Notes: generated from the letters alone by a model not told the origin. A DNA stretch of 64,000 nucleotides from Noviherbaspirillum autotrophicum (GCF_000818395.1 NZ_JWJG01000028.1:2835195-2899194); one strand, 5' to 3'; numbered from the stretch's first letter, positions 38,331 to 48,423 are shown. Program-made: numbers and translations.

Positions 38331-39380
38331 TTACTCGGCTTCGGCAGCGACCGGCGGCAACTGGGGCACGCCGAGCGCGGCGCGTACCTTGTTTTCGATT
38401 TCGCGCGCGAGCTCCGGATGCTCTTTCAGGTAATTGCGGGCGTTGTCCTTGCCCTGGCCGATGCGTTCGCCGTTGTAGCTGTACCAAGCGCCGGATTTCT
38501 CGACGATCTTGGCGTCCGAACCGAGGTCGAGGATTTCACCTTCGCGCGAAGTGCCCTCGCCATACAGGATGTCGAAGTGCGCTTCCCTGAACGGGGGTGC
38601 TACCTTGTTCTTCACGACCTTGACCTTGGTTTCGTTGCCAATTACTTCTTCGCCCGACTTGATGGAGCCGGTGCGGCGGATATCGAGGCGAACCGATGCA
38701 TAGAACTTGAGCGCATTGCCGCCGGTGGTCGTTTCGGGGTTGCCGAACATGACGCCGATCTTCATGCGAATCTGGTTAATGAAGATCACCAGCGTATTGG
38801 TGCGATTGATGCTGCCAGTCAGCTTGCGCAGCGCCTGCGACATCAGGCGCGCCTGCAGGCCGGGCAACGAGTCGCCCATGTCGCCTTCAATTTCGGCTTT
38901 CGGTGTCAACGCGGCGACCGAGTCGACCACCACCAGGTCGACGCTGCCGGAACGCACCAGCGCGTCGCAGATTTCGAGTGCCTGCTCGCCGGTATCGGGC
39001 TGGGAAACCAGCAAATCCGACAGATTGACGCCCAGTTTCTGGGCATACACCACGTCGAGTGCGTGTTCGGCGTCGATAAAGGCACAGGTGCCGCCCAGTT
39101 TTTGCATTTCTGCAATCGCTTGCAGGGTCAGCGTGGTTTTACCGGATGATTCCGGGCCGTAAATTTCCACCACACGACCACGCGGCAAGCCACCCACGCC
39201 CAGCGCGATGTCCAGTCCGAGCGAACCAGTCGATACCGTCTGCACCTCTTCGGCAACGGCGCCGTCAGCCATGCGCATCACGGAGCCCTTGCCGAACTGC
39301 TTTTCGATTTGCGCCAGCGCGGCCGCCAGTGCCTTGGCCTTGTCTGGGTTTTGCGCGGATTTCTTGTCGTCCATATCCAA
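38331..39380 (-). CDS. recA: Recombinase A
   Basis: 349 aa. Walker [15 protein letters not shown]1/L2 region [19 protein letters not shown] and [20 protein letters not shown] are intact. It drives homologous recombination and LexA self-cleavage. ATG 39380 (MDMDDKK) or 39374 may be used. A LexA-like box lies upstream at 39468-39483. Confidence 0.97.
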   Translation of the reverse strand: MDMDDKKSAQNPDKAKALAAALAQIEKQFGKGSVMRMADGAVAEEVQTVSTGSLGLDIALGVGGLPRGRVVEIYGPESSGKTTLTLQAIAEMQKLGGTCAFIDAEHALDVVYAQKLGVNLSDLLVSQPDTGEQALEICDALVRSGSVDLVVVDSVAALTPKAEIEGDMGDSLPGLQARLMSQALRKLTGSINRTNTLVIFINQIRMKIGVMFGNPETTTGGNALKFYASVRLDIRRTGSIKSGEEVIGNETKVKVVKNKVAPPFREAHFDILYGEGTSREGEILDLGSDAKIVEKSGAWYSYNGERIGQGKDNARNYLKEHPELAREIENKVRAALGVPQLPPVAAEAE

Positions 39381-39467
39381 ATTCTTTCGACAGTTAGGTT
39401 ATGCAGAGTCCAAAATAGGAAGTGCCGGACCCCGTACTGAATACTGCTTTCGACGTCACAGTGCATA

Positions 39468-39483
39468 CTGTATAAAAAACCAG
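39468..39483 (-). promoter_or_regulatory. Candidate LexA (SOS) box upstream of recA
   Basis: CTGTATAAAAAACCAG, flanked by TA and TG. One mismatch to the CTGT-N8-ACAG consensus, about 88 bp before the recA start. Confidence 0.7.
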
Positions 39484-39614
39484 TGCTTTATGCAAGCCCG
39501 AATTTTACTTCTCGCGAAAAGTCTGCCGGTACGATGTCATGGCCTTGTTATCGTGTCTTGTGGTGGTTAATAAAAGACAATAGACTACCGTCCATCCGAT
39601 TGCAGAGTCTGACA

Positions 39615-40322
39615 ATGCGTATTTTGCTCGCCGAAGACGATAGTGTACTAGCCGATGGCCTGACCCGCTCGTTGCGGCAATCGGGTTATGCGACCGATTG
39701 CGTGAAGAACGGATTGGAGGCGGACACGGCGCTTTCGACCCAGGACTTCGATTTGCTGATCCTGGACCTGGGCCTGCCCAAGATGTCGGGATTGGAAGTG
39801 CTGCGGCGCCTGCGCGCACGCAACTCGCGCCTGCCGGTATTGATCTTGACCGCCAGCGACTCGGTCGAGCAGCGCGTCAAGGGTCTCGACCTGGGCGCAG
39901 ACGACTACATGGCCAAGCCATTCGCGCTGTCCGAACTGGAAGCGCGGGTGCGCGCCCTGACCCGGCGCGGCGTCGGCGGCGGTCCCACCGTGATCAAGCA
40001 CGGGCCGCTGTCCTATGATCAGGTGGGACGGATCGCCTACATGAATGACCAGATGCTGGACTTGTCGGCGCGCGAACTCGGCTTGCTCGAGGTGCTGCTG
40101 CAGCGTACCGGCCGTCTGGTGTCGAAGGAACAGCTGGTCGACCACTTGTGCGAATGGGGCGAGGAAGTCAGCAATAACGCGATCGAAGTCTATGTGCATC
40201 GCCTGCGCAAGAAGATCGAGGTCGGCGGCGTGCGCATCGCTACCGTGCGCGGCCTCGGATATTGCCTCGAGAAGTTTCCCGATAGTGCAGCCAGCAGCAC
40301 TCCCCCTTCGACCAATCCATGA
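39615..40322 (+). CDS. OmpR-type response regulator (TctD/QseB-like)
   Basis: 235 aa. The receiver domain has acidic pocket EDD (7-9), phospho-Asp51 in LLILDLGLPKMSG, and Lys in DDYMAKPFALSELEARV. The C-terminal winged helix includes SARELGLLEVLLQRTGRLVS and NAIEVYVHRLRKKI. It overlaps the histidine kinase by 4 bp. The next genes encode a solute symporter, the likely target. Confidence 0.92.
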   Translation: MRILLAEDDSVLADGLTRSLRQSGYATDCVKNGLEADTALSTQDFDLLILDLGLPKMSGLEVLRRLRARNSRLPVLILTASDSVEQRVKGLDLGADDYMAKPFALSELEARVRALTRRGVGGGPTVIKHGPLSYDQVGRIAYMNDQMLDLSARELGLLEVLLQRTGRLVSKEQLVDHLCEWGEEVSNNAIEVYVHRLRKKIEVGGVRIATVRGLGYCLEKFPDSAASSTPPSTNP

Positions 40323-41872
40323 GTGATGCGCGCCACCCGGATGCAGATTCGTCCGCATCCGACCCTTCTCCCTCCCACATCACCTTCGATACCGTAGACA
40401 CCCAGCCCGAGGAGCGCATCCAGCGCTCGCTGTTCGGCGAAATCCTGGACTGGATGCTGGTGCCGCTGCTGCTGCTGTGGCCGATGAGCATCGCGATCAC
40501 CTACCTGGTGGCGAAGTCGATCGCCAACCATCCTTTCGATCGCGCGCTGGACGACAAGGTCACGGTGCTGGCGCAGCAAGTCAGGGAGGTCAACGGCAAG
40601 GTGGTGGCGCCAGTGCCCGGTGCGGCGCGCGACATCTTGCGCGCCGACGATGTCGACAATGTGTATTTCCAAGTGCTCGGCACCCGCGGCGAATTCATCG
40701 AAGGCGACCGCGATCTGCCGCCGCCGTCCGACGAGGATAAATTGCCGACGAACGCGGTGCAGTTTCACAATGAAACGGTCCACGGCAATGATGCCCGGAT
40801 TGCCTATATCTATGTCGACCTGCGGCCCTACCGGCACGGCAAGGATGTATTGCGGGAGCCCTATCTGGCGCTGGTCCAGGTGGGCGAGACACTGGACAAG
40901 CGCGCGCATCTGGCCAACGAGATCATCAAGGGCGTGATCCTGCCGCAGTTCATCATCCTGCCGATTGCGCTGGCACTGGTCTGGTTTGCGCTCTCGCGCG
41001 GCTTGTCGCCGCTGGCCGAGCTGCAGCGCCGCATCCGGGCGCGCCGGCCGGACGACCTGAGCCCGATCGAGTCGGGCCAAGTGCCGGAAGAAATCTCGCC
41101 GCTGGTGCGCTCCTTCAACGACATGCTGGAGCGCCTGGCGCAAACCATCCAGATGCAGAAACGCTTCATCGCCGACGCGGCGCACCAGATGAAGACGCCG
41201 CTGGCGGGCATGCGCATGCAGTCCGAGCTCGCCCTGCGCGAGACCAACCAGGAAGAGATCCACCGCTCGCTGGAACAGCTCTCGAAAAGCTCCGAATCGG
41301 CCACGCGCCTGGTCAACCAGTTGCTGGCGCTGGCGCGCGCCGAAAACCAGACGCCGGAAGCCAAGCCCTTCGTGCCGCTGGAATTGACGGAGCTGGCGCG
41401 CAACGTGGTGCAGGACTGGGTGCAGGCATCGTTCACGCACCGCATCGACCTCGGCTTCGAACAGCCGGGGCATCCGATCATGGTCATCGGCAATCCGATG
41501 ATGCTGCGCGAACTGCTGAGCAACCTGATCGACAACGCGCTGCACTATACGCCCGAAGGCGGCAGTGTCACGGTTCGGGTGCGCGCTGATGCCATGTCCG
41601 GCAAGGCGATCCTGGAAGTGGAAGACACCGGCCCCGGGATTCCGCCGGCCGAGCGACCTCATGTGTTCGAACGCTTCTACCGCATCCTTGGCAGCAACGC
41701 GGAAGGCAGCGGCCTGGGCCTGGCGATCGTGCGCGAGATCGCGCAACAGCACAATGCCGAGGTCGAGATCCTCAACAACCCGCACTGCCACGATCCGAAG
41801 CACCCGGGGTGCCTGTTCCGCGTCAGCCTGCGCATGGAGCATCGCCCCGAATTCATTGAAGACATAGGCTGA
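40319..41872 (+). CDS. Sensor histidine kinase (TctE-like)
   Basis: 517 aa. TM1 lies about 45-65, followed by a periplasmic 2CSK_N-type domain, TM2 about 203-223 (GVILPQFIILPIALALVWFA) and HAMP. Phospho-His289 is in FIADAAHQMKTPLAGMRMQ. The N-box is NLIDNALHYTP, G1 EDTGPGIPPAE, F-box FERFYR and G2 GSGLGLAIVREIAQQ. Complete and probably active. The sensor class often reports organic acids, which suits the symporter next door. Confidence 0.92.
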   Translation: MSDARHPDADSSASDPSPSHITFDTVDTQPEERIQRSLFGEILDWMLVPLLLLWPMSIAITYLVAKSIANHPFDRALDDKVTVLAQQVREVNGKVVAPVPGAARDILRADDVDNVYFQVLGTRGEFIEGDRDLPPPSDEDKLPTNAVQFHNETVHGNDARIAYIYVDLRPYRHGKDVLREPYLALVQVGETLDKRAHLANEIIKGVILPQFIILPIALALVWFALSRGLSPLAELQRRIRARRPDDLSPIESGQVPEEISPLVRSFNDMLERLAQTIQMQKRFIADAAHQMKTPLAGMRMQSELALRETNQEEIHRSLEQLSKSSESATRLVNQLLALARAENQTPEAKPFVPLELTELARNVVQDWVQASFTHRIDLGFEQPGHPIMVIGNPMMLRELLSNLIDNALHYTPEGGSVTVRVRADAMSGKAILEVEDTGPGIPPAERPHVFERFYRILGSNAEGSGLGLAIVREIAQQHNAEVEILNNPHCHDPKHPGCLFRVSLRMEHRPEFIEDIG

Positions 41873-41873
41873 C

Positions 41874-42155
41874 ATGTCCCAAGAACCCCTATCGATCCGG
41901 CATCCGCGCGATGCCTACTGGCGGCGGGTGCGCCGGCTCACCGCCGCGTTGCTGGCCTCGTGGTTCCTGCTGACGTTCGGCGTGATTTTCTTCGCGCGCG
42001 AGCTGTCCGGCTTCACCCTGTTCGGCTGGCCGTTCCCGTTTTACATGGCGGCGCAAGGCCTCACGCTGCTGTACCTGGCGATTGTGGCCATTTACCTGAT
42101 CCGCATGCGGCACCTGGACCGGCAACTGAAGAGCGATGCAACCGATGCCCGATAA
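41874..42155 (+). CDS. DUF4212 small membrane subunit
   Basis: 93 aa, two membrane helices (LTAALLASWFLLTFGVIFFA; FYMAAQGLTLLYLAIVAIYL) with the signature FGWPFPFYMAAQG. It is the small partner encoded before VC_2705-type solute symporters. It starts 1 bp after the kinase stop and overlaps the symporter gene by 20 bp. Confidence 0.9.
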   Translation: MSQEPLSIRHPRDAYWRRVRRLTAALLASWFLLTFGVIFFARELSGFTLFGWPFPFYMAAQGLTLLYLAIVAIYLIRMRHLDRQLKSDATDAR

Positions 42156-44181
42156 ATCCTTTTCCCGGCGCCTGGCCGGTTATTACAGCTGGTATACGGT
42201 CGGCTTCATCGTTTTCCTGCTGTCTCTCGCCGTTCTCGAGCGCGAGGGCTTCCCGCGCCTGTGGATCGGGTACATGTTCATGTTTTCGACCATCGTGCTC
42301 TATGCCGGCATCGGCGTCGTCAGCCGCACCTCGGACGTGCCGGAATATTACGTCGCCGGACGGCGCGTGCCGGCCCTGTTCAACGGCATGGCGACCGCCG
42401 CCGACTGGATGTCGGCAGCCAGCTTCATCAGCCTGGCTGGTGGCCTGTACCTGATGGGATTTGACGGGCTGGCCTACATCATCGGCTGGACTGGCGGCTT
42501 TTGCCTGGTGGCGCTGCTGATCGCGCCCTTCCTCAACAAATTCGGCCAGTACACCATTCCGGACTACCTCGCGATGCGCTATGCCGGGCCGAAGGGCTGC
42601 AACGCGGTGCGTCTGCTGGCGGTGATCGCTACCGTGCTGATTTCCTTCACTTATGTGGTGGCGCAGATCTATGGCGTCGGGCTGATCACCTCGCGCTTTA
42701 CCGGCGTCGATTTTTCGGTCGGCATCTTCCTCGGGCTGGCCAGCATCCTGGTGTGCTCCTTCCTCGGCGGCATGCGTGCCATTACCTGGACCCAGGTAGC
42801 GCAATACATCATCATCATCATCGCCTACATGATTCCGGTGACGTGGCTGTCGGCCAAGCACACCGATTTCCCGATTCCGCAGATCGCGTACGGATCGGCC
42901 CTGTCCAAGCTGGGCGAGCGCGAGAAAGAGTTGAACAAGGACCCGAAGGAGCAGCAGGTGCGCGCGCTCTTCCGGCAACGTGCGGAGGAATACGACGTCA
43001 AGCTGAAGACGCTGCCGAAATCGTGGGAAGACGGCCGCATCGAGATGCGCCGTCAGGTCGACGAGCTCAAACGCGGCAACGCCTCGCTCATCGAGATCAA
43101 GGCCGCCATGCGCGAGATGGCAGCGTATCCACAGGATGCCGACGAGGCGCAGCGCAAGTGGACCGAGGCCAAGGCGCTCAACCTGACGCGCGCCGAACCG
43201 GTGACGCCGCACGCCGAGCCCTTCCCGGGCAAGGACAAGGCCACGTCCGACGCCAAGCGCAACAACTTCCTGGCACTGGCGTTCTGCCTGATGCTCGGCA
43301 CCGCCGCCCTGCCGCACATCCTGGTGCGCTTCTACACCACGCCCGGCGTGAGGGAAACCAGGAAGTCGGTGTTCTGGACGCTGTTTTTCATCATGCTGCT
43401 CTACATCACCGTTCCGGCGCTGGCGGTGCTGGTGAAATACGACATCTACACGTCGCTGGTCGGCACGCCATTCTCCAAGCTGCCGGCATGGGTGTCGTAC
43501 TGGGCCAGCGTCGACAAGATCAATCCGCTGGTCTCCATCACAGACCTCAACAAGGACGGCATCGTGCAGCTGGCCGAAATCGCGCTCGACGGCGATATCG
43601 TGGTGCTGGCCACGCCCGAGATCGCCGGCCTGCCGTACGTGATTTCCGGCCTGATCGCCGCCGGCGGGCTGGCCGCGGCATTGTCGACGGCCGACGGGCT
43701 GCTGCTGACGATTTCCAATGCGCTGTCGCACGACGTCTACTACAAGATCGTCGATCCGAGGGCCTCGACGCAAAAGCGGGTGACGATCTCCAAGCTGCTG
43801 CTGCTGGTGGTCGCGCTGGTCGCTGCCTACGCCGCCTCGCTCAAGCCCGGCGATATCCTGTCGATGGTGGGTGCGGCATTCTCGCTGGCGTCGTCGACGC
43901 TGTTCCCTGCACTGGTATTGGGCGTTTTCTGGAAGCGCGCGAACCAGCAAGGTGCAATCGCCGGCATGCTGGTCGGATTCGGCATGTGCATCTACTACAT
44001 GCTGCGCACCAACCCGACGCTGGGCGGAACGGCCGTTAACCAGTGGTTCAGCATCGCGCCGATCTCGGCGGGCGTGTTCGGCGTGCCTGCCGGACTGCTG
44101 GCCATCGTCGTGGTCAGCCTGCTGACGGCTCCGCCGCAACAGCGCTCCTCGGCCCTGGTCGACCATATTCGGACACCCTGA
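42136..44181 (+). CDS. Sodium:solute symporter, VC_2705 subfamily
   Basis: 681 aa of the SSS/LeuT-fold family that includes acetate permeases. Membrane segments run from residue 14 on. ADWMSAASFISLAGGLYLMG, FGQYTIPDYLAMRYAG and AALSTADGLLLTISNALSHD are family motifs. A large hydrophilic, charged segment at about 240-376 (KLGEREKELNKDPKEQQVRA onward) interrupts the helices and probably forms a soluble loop. Start may be 42136 or 42145. The two-component genes upstream are probably cotranscribed, so it may be induced by its own substrate. Substrate not determined; a short-chain carboxylate is likely. Confidence 0.88.
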   Translation: MQPMPDKSFSRRLAGYYSWYTVGFIVFLLSLAVLEREGFPRLWIGYMFMFSTIVLYAGIGVVSRTSDVPEYYVAGRRVPALFNGMATAADWMSAASFISLAGGLYLMGFDGLAYIIGWTGGFCLVALLIAPFLNKFGQYTIPDYLAMRYAGPKGCNAVRLLAVIATVLISFTYVVAQIYGVGLITSRFTGVDFSVGIFLGLASILVCSFLGGMRAITWTQVAQYIIIIIAYMIPVTWLSAKHTDFPIPQIAYGSALSKLGEREKELNKDPKEQQVRALFRQRAEEYDVKLKTLPKSWEDGRIEMRRQVDELKRGNASLIEIKAAMREMAAYPQDADEAQRKWTEAKALNLTRAEPVTPHAEPFPGKDKATSDAKRNNFLALAFCLMLGTAALPHILVRFYTTPGVRETRKSVFWTLFFIMLLYITVPALAVLVKYDIYTSLVGTPFSKLPAWVSYWASVDKINPLVSITDLNKDGIVQLAEIALDGDIVVLATPEIAGLPYVISGLIAAGGLAAALSTADGLLLTISNALSHDVYYKIVDPRASTQKRVTISKLLLLVVALVAAYAASLKPGDILSMVGAAFSLASSTLFPALVLGVFWKRANQQGAIAGMLVGFGMCIYYMLRTNPTLGGTAVNQWFSIAPISAGVFGVPAGLLAIVVVSLLTAPPQQRSSALVDHIRTP

Positions 44182-44241
44182 CTTACCGGTTGGCATGTTT
44201 CTTGATAGCCAGCAAAACGCCAACCTCGACAAGCCACTGCC

Positions 44242-45657
44242 ATGCCTGACTTTTTCGACGAGATGTATGCGGATGCATCGTCCTCCGTGCGCGGACACTA
44301 CCGGCAGTTTGCCGCCTGGCTGGAGACGCAGCCGCCGGAAGTCATCAATCGCAAGCGCGCCGAGTCCGACCTGATTTTTCGCCGGGTCGGCATCACCTTC
44401 GCGGTCTACGGCAACGATGCCGGAACCGAGCGCCTGATCCCGTTCGACATCATCCCGCGTATCATCCACGCCGCCGAATGGGCGCAACTGGAAGCCGGCC
44501 TGGTGCAGCGCGTACAGGCGCTGAACATGTTCATCCACGATGTCTACCATGAACAGGCGATCGTGAAAGCGGGAGTGATTCCGGCTGAGCAAATCTTCCG
44601 CAATGCCCAGTACCGCCCGGAGATGCAAGGCATCGCCGTCGCCTCCAATATCTATGCGCATATTGCTGGCGTCGATATCGTGCGCGCCGGCGAAGGCGAT
44701 TTCTATGTACTCGAGGACAATCTTCGCGTGCCGTCCGGCGTGTCCTACATGCTGGAAAACCGCAAGATGATGATGCGGCTGTTTCCCGACTTGTTTGCCC
44801 GGCACAAGATCGCGCCGGTAGCGCATTATCCGGATTTACTGCTCGACAATCTGCGCTCTGTCGCTCCCTTGGGCATCGACGATCCCACGGTGGTTGTCAT
44901 GACGCCTGGCATGTACAACTCGGCCTATTTCGAGCATGCATTCCTGGCGCAACAAATGGGCGTGGAACTGGTCGAAGGACAGGACCTGTTCGTCAACGAC
45001 AACGCGGTATACATGCGCACCACGCGCGGCCCGAAGCGCGTCGACGTGATCTACCGCCGCATCGACGACGATTTTCTCGACCCGCTCGCATTCCGGGCCG
45101 ATTCGTCGCTGGGCGTGCCGGGGCTGCTGTCGGTGTACCGCGCCGGCCGCGTCACATTGGCCAATGCGATCGGCACCGGCGTGGCCGACGACAAGTCGAT
45201 CTATCCGTACGTGCCGGACATGATCAGGTTCTACCTGTCAGAGCAGCCCATCCTCAACAACGTGCCGACCTGGCAGTGCCGCAAGAAAGAGGATCTCGAG
45301 TACACGCTGGCGAATTTGTCGCAACTGGTGGTCAAGGAAGTGCACGGCGCGGGCGGCTACGGCATGCTGGTCGGGCCGGCGTCAAGCAAGGAAGAAATCG
45401 CGTTGTTCCGGCAGCGCGTGCTGGCTAGGCCCGACGGCTACATCGCGCAGCCGACGCTGGCCTTGTCCGCCTGCCCGACCTATGTCGAATCGGGCATTGC
45501 GCCGCGCCATATCGACCTGCGCCCCTTCGTGCTGTCGGGGAAAACGATTTCGATGGTGCGCGGTGGCCTGACGCGCGTGGCGCTGCAGGAAGGCTCGCTG
45601 GTGGTGAACTCGTCGCAGGGCGGCGGAACCAAAGACACTTGGGTATTGGAGAAATAG
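44242..45657 (+). CDS. Circularly permuted ATP-grasp protein
   Basis: 471 aa. FFDEMYADASSSVRGHYRQF and NRKRAESDLIFRRVGITFAV at the N-terminus, YVLEDNLRVPSGVSYMLENR (nucleotide/metal region) and VVKEVHGAGGYGMLVGPA identify the family, predicted to be amide or peptide ligases. It starts a four-gene cluster with alpha-E, transglutaminase and Anbu proteins. Confidence 0.9.
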   Translation: MPDFFDEMYADASSSVRGHYRQFAAWLETQPPEVINRKRAESDLIFRRVGITFAVYGNDAGTERLIPFDIIPRIIHAAEWAQLEAGLVQRVQALNMFIHDVYHEQAIVKAGVIPAEQIFRNAQYRPEMQGIAVASNIYAHIAGVDIVRAGEGDFYVLEDNLRVPSGVSYMLENRKMMMRLFPDLFARHKIAPVAHYPDLLLDNLRSVAPLGIDDPTVVVMTPGMYNSAYFEHAFLAQQMGVELVEGQDLFVNDNAVYMRTTRGPKRVDVIYRRIDDDFLDPLAFRADSSLGVPGLLSVYRAGRVTLANAIGTGVADDKSIYPYVPDMIRFYLSEQPILNNVPTWQCRKKEDLEYTLANLSQLVVKEVHGAGGYGMLVGPASSKEEIALFRQRVLARPDGYIAQPTLALSACPTYVESGIAPRHIDLRPFVLSGKTISMVRGGLTRVALQEGSLVVNSSQGGGTKDTWVLEK

Positions 45658-45658
45658 C

Positions 45659-46621
45659 ATGCTCAGCCGCACCGCCGACCACTTGTTCTGGATGGCCCGC
45701 TATACCGAGCGCGCCGAAAACACTGCGCGCATGCTCGACGTGAACGTGCAGACCGCGCTGCTGCCGCAGTCCGCGCATGCCGCCGAACAAGGCTGGCGCG
45801 CGATGCTGGGCATTTCCGAACTGCTGGACGCCTTCGATGACAAGTATGGCTTGCTGGCCGCAAAAGACGTCATCGATTTCATGGTGCGCGATCCCGACAA
45901 TCCGTCGTCGATCGCGGCCTGCCTCACCCAGGCGCGCGAAAATGCGCGTGCGGTGCGCGGCACGCTGACCACCGAAGTATGGGAAACGCACAATGCAACC
46001 TGGCTCGACTTGCAGGGCAAGCTCGACAGCGGCTTGCTGGAACGCGATCCGAGCGAATTCTTCGAATGGGTCAAGTACCGCTCCCACCTGTCGCGCGGCG
46101 TCACCATCGGCACCATGCTCAGGGATGAAGCGTTTTACTTCATCCGCCTCGGCACCCACCTGGAACGCGCCGACAACACCGCACGCATCCTCGATGTGAA
46201 GTTCCACGGCGCGGCCGTTTCCCCACATACGGACATCAATCCGGACAAGGAGCTGCAGCGCGACTTTTACTATTGGGCGGCGCTGCTGCGCTCGGTATCC
46301 GGCTTCGAAAACTACCGCAAGGTGTACCGCGACGTGATCACGCCGGAGCGCGTGGCGGAACTGCTGATCCTGCGCGCCGACATGCCACGCTCGCTGCTGG
46401 CGTGCGTGGAAGAAGTGGTTGCGAACTTGCAGCAGGTCCGCAACGACGTCTCCGCCGACACCGAACGCTTCGCCGGCAAGCTGCTCGCCGAACTCAAGTT
46501 CGGCAGCATCGAGGAAATCCTCGATGACGGCTTGCACGGCTTTCTGACGCAATTCTTCGAACGCATTTTTGAACTCGGCAATCGCGTCAGCCGCGACTTC
46601 CTGGTGCCGCTGGCGGCGTAG
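45659..46621 (+). CDS. Alpha-E domain protein
   Basis: 320 aa, helical. MLSRTADHLFWMARYTERAE is the hallmark N-terminus; GTHLERADNTARILDVKFH repeats the theme in the second half. It starts 1 bp after the ATP-grasp gene. Biochemical function unknown; genomic coupling suggests a partner of the ligase. Confidence 0.9.
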   Translation: MLSRTADHLFWMARYTERAENTARMLDVNVQTALLPQSAHAAEQGWRAMLGISELLDAFDDKYGLLAAKDVIDFMVRDPDNPSSIAACLTQARENARAVRGTLTTEVWETHNATWLDLQGKLDSGLLERDPSEFFEWVKYRSHLSRGVTIGTMLRDEAFYFIRLGTHLERADNTARILDVKFHGAAVSPHTDINPDKELQRDFYYWAALLRSVSGFENYRKVYRDVITPERVAELLILRADMPRSLLACVEEVVANLQQVRNDVSADTERFAGKLLAELKFGSIEEILDDGLHGFLTQFFERIFELGNRVSRDFLVPLAA

Positions 46622-46632
46622 AAGAACTAGTC

Positions 46633-47436
46633 ATGCAACTGTTCATTCGCCACGAAACGGTGTATCGCTACACCGCACCGCTGTCCTACACGATCCAGCA
46701 GCTGCGGCTGTCGCCGCGCGTGGAGGCGCATCAGCGTCCGGTGTCGTGGCAGATCGGCACGCCCGGGCGGCGCCATGAATTTGTCGATGCCTTCGGCAAT
46801 ATCAGCCACATGCTGACCATCACCGGCATGCATGACGAGGTGCGCATCGTCGCGACCGGCACCGTGGACGTGGCACCGCTCGAACGCGGCCGGCTGGCGG
46901 AGGCCGGTGTCCTGTCGCCGCTGGTGTTTACGGTGCCCACCCGGCTGGCGCAAGCCGATGCCGCGCTGGGCGAATTCGCGAACAGGCACCTGCGGCCGGG
47001 CGCGCGCAGCACAGGCCTGCTGGAGCTGGCCGACGCCATCCGCGGCACCGTCGCCTATCGCAGCGGTGCAACCGCCGTCACCACGCCCGCCGCCGACGCC
47101 TTGCGCCTCGGCCAGGGCGTCTGCCAGGATCACGCCCACCTGTTCATTGCCTGCTGCCATGTGCATGGCATCCCCGCTCGCTACGTCTCCGGCTATATCG
47201 ATCCGGGCAACACCGCGCACGCCGAGAGCCACGCGTGGATCGATGCCTGGGTCGACGAGGCCGGCTTCTGCGGCTGGGTCAGCGTCGACGTGACCCATGG
47301 CAGATTTGCGAACGACTCGCACTGCCGGCTGGCCGTCGGACGCGACTACGATTCGGCCGCGCCGGTGCGCGGCGTGCGGCACGGCGGCGGCACCGAATCG
47401 CTCACCGTCGAGGTCGAGGTCGCGCAGGCCGGATAA
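46633..47436 (+). CDS. Transglutaminase-like cysteine protease
   Basis: 267 aa. An N-terminal bacterial transglutaminase-like beta domain (LFIRHETVYRYTAPLSYTIQ) precedes the papain-type core: Cys in GQGVCQDHAHLFIACC, His in ESHAWIDAWV, Asp in VSVDVTHGRF. Triad complete. Third gene of the cluster; in this context probably hydrolyses or transfers peptides made by the ATP-grasp protein. Confidence 0.9.
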   Translation: MQLFIRHETVYRYTAPLSYTIQQLRLSPRVEAHQRPVSWQIGTPGRRHEFVDAFGNISHMLTITGMHDEVRIVATGTVDVAPLERGRLAEAGVLSPLVFTVPTRLAQADAALGEFANRHLRPGARSTGLLELADAIRGTVAYRSGATAVTTPAADALRLGQGVCQDHAHLFIACCHVHGIPARYVSGYIDPGNTAHAESHAWIDAWVDEAGFCGWVSVDVTHGRFANDSHCRLAVGRDYDSAAPVRGVRHGGGTESLTVEVEVAQAG

Positions 47437-47496
47437 GCGCGCCATGCCGCGAGCACCATCCTGTAGAATCGCCCTTTTGCATCCGGTATTGCGATC

Positions 47497-48375
47497 ATGA
47501 CTTACTGCGTCGCCATGCGCCTCGACACGGGGCTGGTTTTTCTGTCCGATTCGCGCACCAATGCCGGTGTCGATCAGGTCGGCACCTTCCGCAAAATGGC
47601 GGTGTACGAAAACCCGGGCGACCGCATGATGGTCCTGATGACCTCGGGAAATCTGTCGATTTCACAATCGATCCGGCAGATCATCGGCGAACGCACCGCA
47701 GCCAGCGGCAAGAGCGTGTGGACGGCGAACTCGATGTACGAAGCAGCCCAGATAGTCGGCGAAGCAATCCGCACGGTATACGAACGCGATGCGAAATCCT
47801 TGCGCGACTTCGGCATCGATTTCAACGTCAGCCTCATCTTCGGCGGCCAGATCAAGGGCGAGCGCTGTCGCCTGTTCCAGCTTTACGCCGCGGGCAATTT
47901 CATCGAAGCGCACAATGAGAACACGTATTTCCAGATCGGCGAGGCGAAATACGGCAAGCCGATCATCGACCGCGTGATCACGCCGGCCACGGCGCTTGAC
48001 GAAGCCGCCAAGTGTGCCCTGATCTCGATGGATTCGACCCTGCGCTCGAACATCTCGGTCGGCTTGCCGCTCGACCTGCTGGTCTACGAAAGCGACAGGC
48101 TGGCCGTCACGCGCTTCGTGACGATCGATGAAAAGAACCGGTATTTCCAGATGATCCGCAATACCTGGGGCCAGCAATTGAAGAGCGTGTTCGAGAACCT
48201 GTCCGACCCGATCTGGAATGCGGTCCCCGATGTCGCAGCCAATGCCCTGTCAACTGCCGCCACGGCCAGCCAGCCAGTGCGCGTGCCACCGCCGCATAGC
48301 GTGGCCAACACTGTTCCGAATCCAGCGCCGATGCAGACAGTCGCGCAGCAACACGGCGGCAATGTCCAGCATTGA
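47497..48375 (+). CDS. Anbu proteasome-like peptidase
   Basis: 292 aa. After Met removal the N-terminal Thr2 in MTYCVAMRLDTGLVFLSDSR is the expected nucleophile; the Asp and Ser of DSR and a downstream Lys help catalysis. The Anbu fold resembles HslV/20S beta subunits. The C-terminal about 45 residues (TAATASQPVRVPPPHSVANT on) are an extra disordered tail. Ends the cluster; a hairpin follows. Confidence 0.9.
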   Translation: MTYCVAMRLDTGLVFLSDSRTNAGVDQVGTFRKMAVYENPGDRMMVLMTSGNLSISQSIRQIIGERTAASGKSVWTANSMYEAAQIVGEAIRTVYERDAKSLRDFGIDFNVSLIFGGQIKGERCRLFQLYAAGNFIEAHNENTYFQIGEAKYGKPIIDRVITPATALDEAAKCALISMDSTLRSNISVGLPLDLLVYESDRLAVTRFVTIDEKNRYFQMIRNTWGQQLKSVFENLSDPIWNAVPDVAANALSTAATASQPVRVPPPHSVANTVPNPAPMQTVAQQHGGNVQH

Positions 48376-48423
48376 GTCTTTCTGACGGACCGCTTCACGC
48401 ATTCCGCAAATCCCCAAAAAGAC

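Noticed and set aside
40190-41875. 561-codon minus-strand ORF
   Set aside because: Antisense to the histidine kinase, whose motifs are all intact on the plus strand.
42061-44826. 921-codon minus-strand ORF
   Set aside because: It is antisense to the symporter and ATP-grasp genes, has low-complexity His/Arg/Gln/Asp composition typical of reverse frames in GC-rich coding DNA, and no recognisable domain.
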